Assembly (NCBI RefSeq): GCF_018603905.1 | Contig: NZ_JAHFZZ010000004.1 | Location: 558,001-622,000, forward strand | Origin: Nonomuraea sp. NEAU-A123 | GTDB lineage: Bacteria > Actinomycetota > Actinomycetes > Streptosporangiales > Streptosporangiaceae | Direction of reading: 5' to 3' | DNA length: 64,000 bases | Shown: positions 59,482 through 64,000 of the stretch, piece after piece | Position numbering within the stretch: position 1 is the first letter of the stretch | Layout: each line of letters opens with the position of its first letter | Position numbers and translations under genes: made by a program | The notes under the pieces: generated by a model | Told to the model about the DNA's origin: nothing | The model's input: only the letters and a program-made list of their open reading frames with translations | The model's database searches: none

Positions 59482-60666
59482 ATGCAGCACCGCATCATCG
59501 TTCTCGGAGCCGGATACACCGGAGCCAGCGCCGCCGGCCGCCTCGCCAAGCGGCTGCGCCGCGAGGACGTCGCCATCACCCTCGTCAACGCCGAGCCTGA
59601 CTTCGTCGAACGCGTCCGCAACCACCAGCTGGCGACCGGCCAGGACCTCAAGCCCCGGCCACTCGGCGAGATCTACGCCGGCACCGGCGTCGAACTGAGG
59701 CTCGCGAAGGTCACCGGCGTCGACGTCGACCGCAAGACCGTCGCCATCACCGGCGCGAACGGTGCGGAAGAGCTGGCGTACGACACCCTCGTCTACGCCC
59801 TCGGCAGCGGCTGGAACAGCCAAGCCGTACCCGGGACCGCCGAGCACGCCTACCAGATCGCCGGCCGTACCGGAGCACTCGGGCTACGCGAGCGCCTCGC
59901 GAGCCTCGATGCCGGGCAGACCGTAGTGGTGGTGGGCGGCGGGCTCACCGGTGTGGAGGCCTCGACCGAGATCGCCGAGGCCCGCCCGGACCTCGACGTC
60001 GCCCTCGCCGCCAGCGGCAGCCTCGGCGACTGGCTCTCACCCAAGGGCCGCGAGCATGTACGGAAGGTCTTCGGCAAGCTCGGCATCACCGCGTACGAGC
60101 GCACCGCCATCACCGGGGTCGAAGCCGACCACGTCACCACCGCCGACGGCAGGGTCATCCCCGCCGCGGTCACCGTATGGACCGCCGGTTTCGCGGTCCA
60201 CCCGATCGCGAAGACGACTTCCTTGGAGGTTTCCGGCACCGGCCAGATCGTGGTCGACCGGACCATGCGCTCGGTTTCACACCCCGATGTGTACGCCGTC
60301 GGCGACGCGGCCATGGCGATGGGCGCCGGAGACAAGCCGCTACGGATGTCGTGCGCCTCGGGAATCCCCACCGCTTGGCTGGCCGCCGACGTCATCGCGG
60401 CGCGCCTGACCGGCCGGAAGGTGCCGAACAAGACGATCGGCTACGCCAACCAGTGCATCTCGCTGGGCCGCAAGGAGGGCCTGATCCAGTACGTCACGGC
60501 CGACGACCGCGCCAAGCAGATGGTCCTGCGCGGCCGGCTGGGCGCCGCCTACAAGGAACTGATCTGCAAGAGCGCCGCATGGAGCGTCGCCAACCCGACA
60601 CTCGGGATGCCCACCCGGCGCCACCGCGTTACGCGTGAGCAGACGCCAAAGCGGGAGACTGTATGA
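59482..60666 (+). CDS. FAD-dependent NAD(P)H oxidoreductase (NDH-2-like)
   Basis: A 394-residue two-dinucleotide-fold flavoprotein. FAD site IIVLGAGYTGASAAGRLAKR, NAD site TVVVVGGGLTGVEASTEIAE, second FAD motif VSHPDVYAVGDAAMAMGAG. Similar to NDH-2 and rubredoxin-type reductases. Oxidoreductases are common partners of ECF41 factors. ATG 59482 lies 81 bases after the sigma gene. Confidence 0.9.
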   Translation: MQHRIIVLGAGYTGASAAGRLAKRLRREDVAITLVNAEPDFVERVRNHQLATGQDLKPRPLGEIYAGTGVELRLAKVTGVDVDRKTVAITGANGAEELAYDTLVYALGSGWNSQAVPGTAEHAYQIAGRTGALGLRERLASLDAGQTVVVVGGGLTGVEASTEIAEARPDLDVALAASGSLGDWLSPKGREHVRKVFGKLGITAYERTAITGVEADHVTTADGRVIPAAVTVWTAGFAVHPIAKTTSLEVSGTGQIVVDRTMRSVSHPDVYAVGDAAMAMGAGDKPLRMSCASGIPTAWLAADVIAARLTGRKVPNKTIGYANQCISLGRKEGLIQYVTADDRAKQMVLRGRLGAAYKELICKSAAWSVANPTLGMPTRRHRVTREQTPKRETV

Positions 60667-60716
60667 CCATCGTGGTGGACGACCTTTCCGGCCCGCAGAT
60701 CGCCGCGTGGGCGTAG
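60663..60716 (+). pseudogene. GNAT acetyltransferase N-terminal remnant
   Basis: ATG 60663 overlaps the oxidoreductase stop (ATGA) and encodes MTIVVDDLSGPQIAAWA then TAG. VDDLSGPxIAA is a usual start of GNAT acetyltransferases; the rest is gone. A coupled gene lost by deletion. The following MYADGHPAPLTMPW has no clear source. Confidence 0.55.
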
Positions 60717-60776
60717 ATGTACGCCGACGGTCATCCGGCGCCGTTGACGATGCCGTGGCTTGAGGTGGGTGTCCTC

Positions 60777-62237
60777 TCAGGTTCGGCTGGGAGCGGTGGG
60801 AACGTCCTCGACACCTGCCGGGCGTGGCTGGGACGGGTGCGGGGTGTCGCCCAGGCGAGCCTGTTCGCGCCACATGGCGGTCTTCAACTCCTCGCGGATC
60901 CCGGTGTAGGCCGGGTCGTCGTAGACGTTGCGCAGTTCCTCGGGGTCGGTTCGCAGGTCGTACAGCTCCCACTCCGGGGGGTAGGTGTAGTAGCCGCTGC
61001 CCTTCAGCCCGAGTCCGTCGTTGTAGAAATAGATGATCTTGTAGCGGTCGGTGCGGTAACCGTAATGCGCGGGCGCCTTGTGGAAGGCGTCGTCGTGTTC
61101 CCAGTAGCGGTAGTACATTCCCTCCACCGGAGGCAGGTCGTGCCGCTCCAGCAGGTCCGGCCAGAAGCTGCGGCCCTGCATCCGAGGGTGGTGCCTCACC
61201 CCGGCGGCGTCGAGGATCGTCTGCGCCATGTCGACGTTGGTCACGATCCCCTCGAAGACCTTGCCGGTCGCGACCTTGCGCGGGTAGCTGAGCAGGAACG
61301 GCATCCGCAGTGACTCCTCGTACATCAGGCGCTTGTCGAACCAGCCGTGATCGCCCAGGAAGAACCCCTGGTCGGAGGCGTACATCAGCAGGGTGTCCGC
61401 GAAGTCCCCGCGCTCGCGCAGCCAGTCGACGACCCGGCCGACGTTCTCGTCCACCGACTCCACGCAGGCCAGGTAGTCCTGCATGAAGCGCTGGTACTTC
61501 CACACCGCCAGCTCCTCGTAGCCCAGGCCCTCCGGTGGGTCCTGCTTGAGGTCGGCCCGGCTGAGCTGTTCGGCGATCCGCATGGCCACCCGTCGGGCCG
61601 AGCTGCTGCGGGTGTCGTAGTCGTCCCAGAACGTCGTGGGGAGGGGGACGGGGTCGGCGTACATCGCCTTGTGCTCGTCCTTCGGCTCCCAGGAGCGGTG
61701 CGGCGCCTTGTGGTAGATCAGCACGCACCACGGGTCATCTCCGTCGAGGGAGTCGACCCAGTTGGTGGCCAGGTCGGTGATGACATCGGTGGCGTAGCCC
61801 TCGACCGTGCGCAGCCCGTCCTCGGACAGGAAGCGCGGGTTCCAGTACTCGCCCTGGCCCAGGAGGACGTTCCAGTAGTCGAAGTTCTGGGGGTTGTGGC
61901 CCTCGCCGTCGCCCATGTGCCATTTGCCGATCATCGCGGTCTTGTAGCCGGCCTCTCGTAGCTGGGAGATGAAGGTCGGCTGGCTCGCGTCGATCGGCGT
62001 CCACAAGGTCGAGACCCCGTTGACGTGGCTGTAGGTGCCGGTCAGGATCGAGGCTCGGCTGGGGGAGCACAGTGAGTTCGTCACGAAGCAGTTGTCGAAC
62101 CGCCAGCCGAGGCGGGCGATCTCGTCTATCCGCGGCGTCCGGTTGACCACGGAGCCGTAGGCGCTGATCGAGTGCGCGGCGTGGTCGTCCGTAAGGATCA
62201 TGACGATGTTGGGCCGGCGTTCGCCGTCAGTTGTCAA
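60777..62237 (-). CDS. Sulfatase
   Basis: A 486-residue type I sulfatase. NIVMILTDDHAAHS gives the metal-binding Asp pair, and CSPSRASILTGTYSH holds the Cys that becomes formylglycine (C-x-P-S-R). GKWHMGDGEGHNPQNFDYWN and LGDHGWFDKRLMYEESLRMP are sulfatase signatures. No signal peptide is evident, so it acts in the cytoplasm or relies on another route. Overlaps the PadR gene by 11 bases. With the symporter gene it may handle a sulfated sugar. Confidence 0.92.
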   Translation of the reverse strand: MTTDGERRPNIVMILTDDHAAHSISAYGSVVNRTPRIDEIARLGWRFDNCFVTNSLCSPSRASILTGTYSHVNGVSTLWTPIDASQPTFISQLREAGYKTAMIGKWHMGDGEGHNPQNFDYWNVLLGQGEYWNPRFLSEDGLRTVEGYATDVITDLATNWVDSLDGDDPWCVLIYHKAPHRSWEPKDEHKAMYADPVPLPTTFWDDYDTRSSSARRVAMRIAEQLSRADLKQDPPEGLGYEELAVWKYQRFMQDYLACVESVDENVGRVVDWLRERGDFADTLLMYASDQGFFLGDHGWFDKRLMYEESLRMPFLLSYPRKVATGKVFEGIVTNVDMAQTILDAAGVRHHPRMQGRSFWPDLLERHDLPPVEGMYYRYWEHDDAFHKAPAHYGYRTDRYKIIYFYNDGLGLKGSGYYTYPPEWELYDLRTDPEELRNVYDDPAYTGIREELKTAMWREQARLGDTPHPSQPRPAGVEDVPTAPSRT

Positions 62238-62859
62238 GATCGTTTCTCCTCATGAGGTCTTGCGGCTGGACGGAGCCGGCGCGCTGCTCGAGTGGCTCCA
62301 CCAGCGCCGCGAGTCTGGCCTCGGTGGTCTCGAGCCAGGTGATCAGGGTCGAGGCCAGCAAACGGCCCCGCTGGTTCAGCATCAGATGCATCTCCAGGTC
62401 CCAGGCGTGCTCCGCGGGTGCCGCCTCCTCGGGCAGCAGGGTGGGGTTGTACGGGAACTGGCGCTCGTGCTGTGCCCGTCGGTAGCGCAGCTCGGTCCGC
62501 ACCAGGTCGAGGGCGGCCGCGGGTCCCCGGTGCTGGGTGAACCGCAGCCGTACCTGGAAGTCGGGGTCCATCGGTCGTTCGGCCGGCTCGTACGGGGACG
62601 TGGCCCATTCTTCGAAAACCTCATGCCCGAGGTCGGTGAGGACATAGAGCTTGGCGTCGGGACCCGAGCTGCGCGGGTCGACCACCGTGTAGGCCCAGTC
62701 CCGCTCGGCCAGTCTGGTCAGCTGGCGGTAGATCTGCGACGTCGGAGCGCTGTAGCCCATGATCCTGCCGTACGTGTCCAGCCACTTGCGGATGTCGTAG
62801 CCCGTCCGCGGACGGGCCCTCAACAGGCCCAGCACGATCACATCGAGCCGTTTGATCAT
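62227..62859 (-). CDS. PadR-family regulator
   Basis: A 210-residue PadR protein. Winged-helix domain: DVIVLGLLRARPRTGYDIRK, SAPTSQIYRQLTRLAERDWA. C-terminal Vir_act_alpha_C-like helices. ATG 62859 has GGAG 11 bases upstream. Probably controls the sulfatase operon, its start overlapping the sulfatase region. Confidence 0.9.
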   Translation of the reverse strand: MIKRLDVIVLGLLRARPRTGYDIRKWLDTYGRIMGYSAPTSQIYRQLTRLAERDWAYTVVDPRSSGPDAKLYVLTDLGHEVFEEWATSPYEPAERPMDPDFQVRLRFTQHRGPAAALDLVRTELRYRRAQHERQFPYNPTLLPEEAAPAEHAWDLEMHLMLNQRGRLLASTLITWLETTEARLAALVEPLEQRAGSVQPQDLMRRNDLDN

Positions 62860-62940
62860 GGGAAAGCTCCATCGATCCAAGAGGGACAGCTATTCCTCAA
62901 GTGGACTACCTGCGGGCTAACCTAGCACCGCCGTCGACAG

Positions 62941-64000
62941 CTATGGCGCCGTGGGTTCGGGCTGCGCCGTGAGCGCGGCGGTCTTACGAGCCTCGGTCTC
63001 GTCGCGGATCTGCCGGAACCTGCTGTCGGTCAGGGGGTACTTGAGGAAAATGAGCATGGCGATCACGGCGGCGGCGGCCGGGAGCAGGCCCATGGTGGCC
63101 TTGATGGCGAGAATGGCGCTCTCGGGCTGTACCGGGCGCGGCACGGCCTTGCTCGCGGCGACGTAGCCGCCGAACGCCAGCGCCCAGGCCCCCAGGGCCC
63201 CGCCGATGGACTGGCACAGCTTGCGGGTGAAGGTGAACAGGGCGTACGTGAGGCCCTCGCTGCGATTGCCGGTCTGCCACTCGCCGTACTCGACCGTGTC
63301 GGCCTCCAGTCCGAACATGAGCGTGTTGATGAGGGTCGCGCCGACGCCTTTGATGGCGAGCGTCAGGAGCACGAGCCAGAGCATGGCGGCCGGAGCGAGG
63401 AACAGGCCGACGCCGCCGACGACGGTGAACACGCCGCAGTACTGGAAGACCCGCTTCTTGCCGACCTTGCGGATGATCCACGGGATGGCAGGGGTGATCA
63501 GTAGCGAGATTCCCGTGTTGACCAGGGTGATGACCCCGACGAGGGAGATGTCGTTCAGAACGTACTGGGCGTAGAAGGCGGTGGAACCGGTGACGGCGAA
63601 AACGCCGGTCATGTAGAAGAAGCTCGATCCGCACAAGTAGGCCAGCGGCTTGTTGGACTTCAAGGTCGCGATCGTCTCGCGGACGGTGATGCGCGGCTGC
63701 CTCCGGACGACGCGCTCGCGGCAGGCCCACGCGGTGAACCAGAACGCCGCCGTGCCGATCACGATGAACGCCAGCGTCACCTTGGTGAAGACGTCCTGGA
63801 TGGCGGCCTGGTAGGCGGCGAGATCCGCCGGCGTGACCACGGCGGCCTTCTGGGCCCTGAGATCGTTCACCATCCCGCCGATGACGAAGGTCAGGATGAT
63901 GCTGCCGACCGCCGCTCCGAAGGCGCGGCCCGCCACCAGCTTGGCCCGCTCATGCACCGACTGCGTCACCGCCGAGGCCAGCGAGCCGTAGGGGATGTTG
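62941..64000 (-). CDS. Sugar:cation symporter (GPH/MelB-type MFS), C-terminal part
   Basis: The frame is open to the right edge, reading NIPYGSLASAVTQSVHERAK there, which is the GPH family signature, followed by at least seven membrane segments (EWQTGNRSEGLTYALFTFTR is also typical). The family imports oligosaccharides or glycosides with H+ or Na+. Together with the sulfatase it suggests uptake and desulfation of a sulfated glycoside. The N-terminus lies outside the window. Confidence 0.9.
   Translation of the reverse strand, partial: NIPYGSLASAVTQSVHERAKLVAGRAFGAAVGSIILTFVIGGMVNDLRAQKAAVVTPADLAAYQAAIQDVFTKVTLAFIVIGTAAFWFTAWACRERVVRRQPRITVRETIATLKSNKPLAYLCGSSFFYMTGVFAVTGSTAFYAQYVLNDISLVGVITLVNTGISLLITPAIPWIIRKVGKKRVFQYCGVFTVVGGVGLFLAPAAMLWLVLLTLAIKGVGATLINTLMFGLEADTVEYGEWQTGNRSEGLTYALFTFTRKLCQSIGGALGAWALAFGGYVAASKAVPRPVQPESAILAIKATMGLLPAAAAVIAMLIFLKYPLTDSRFRQIRDETEARKTAALTAQPEPTAP

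Overview
The window is high-GC (about 70% or more by eye) actinobacterial chromosome. WhiB, an IdeR-type iron box, a WhiJ-like HTH/DUF397/ATPase set, DUF1707, several ECF sigma factors, TIGR03084-type and mycothiol-linked MDMPI domains and many GTG/TTG starts point to a filamentous actinomycete, most likely Streptosporangiaceae (Nonomuraea-like). This assignment is inferred from gene content; no rRNA or tRNA gene is present. No phage, complete IS or CRISPR array was seen.

Layout. 1-6 kb: end of glgX, osmC, a SigK-type ECF sigma factor with an overlapping MDMPI-domain partner, an ankyrin/HEAT protein, a DUF1707 protein and a divergent NTF2-like/TetR pair. 6.1-9.7 kb: assimilatory sulfur operon (sulfite reductase, 56-residue zinc ribbon, cysH, sirohydrochlorin chelatase) behind a leader peptide with tandem Cys codons and an overlapping inverted repeat, so probably attenuated by cysteine supply. 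9.7-13.6 kb: small conserved proteins, YihY, a kinase remnant, then glyA under a ZTP (pfl) riboswitch. 14.2-17.1 kb: an ECF sigma/anti-sigma pair and a secreted CHRD/DUF3455 protein; the sigma gene and the CHRD gene carry the same promoter (ATTGAACCT-N16-CGTACT), defining a local regulon. 17.2-21.6 kb: rsgA, a phosphoribosyltransferase, the ATPase/WhiJ-like/DUF397 triad sharing a TGCACGTGCA palindrome, and whiB. 21.6-35.6 kb: iron-boxed sucrase/ferredoxin-like gene, glpD with a TetR gene and an alkyl-DHAP-synthase-like oxidase, a metallophosphoesterase, a family-A DNA polymerase, MFS, MOSC, a hydrolase and a large Ser/Thr kinase.

35.7-47.5 kb is a nitrogen/purine catabolism island: DUF1116, FdrA and DUF2877 genes (AllG/AllF/AllH-type, linked in E. 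coli to oxamate carbamoyltransferase) divergent from a PucR regulator, followed by S4 and NYN proteins, a xanthine/uracil permease and three molybdenum hydroxylase subunits (FAD, 2Fe-2S, Mo) whose genes are overlapping or tightly spaced, with an LRR protein coupled to the last one. 49.1-56.2 kb: a LacI-type regulator with two operator copies faces an operon for an ABC importer followed by three secreted proteins, including a PQQ-type sugar dehydrogenase. 56.3-64 kb: membrane protein, uncharacterised protein, ECF41 (SigJ-like) sigma factor with an NDH-2-like oxidoreductase, a GNAT remnant, and a sulfatase/PadR/sugar symporter group that runs off the right edge.

The most notable regulatory observations are the cysteine attenuator, the paired ECF promoter, the shared TGCACGTGCA operator, and the hairpin lying inside a 24-codon ORF in front of the NYN nuclease gene. 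Most protein functions are family-level assignments from visible motifs; start codons were chosen by eye from ribosome-binding sites and mapped promoters.
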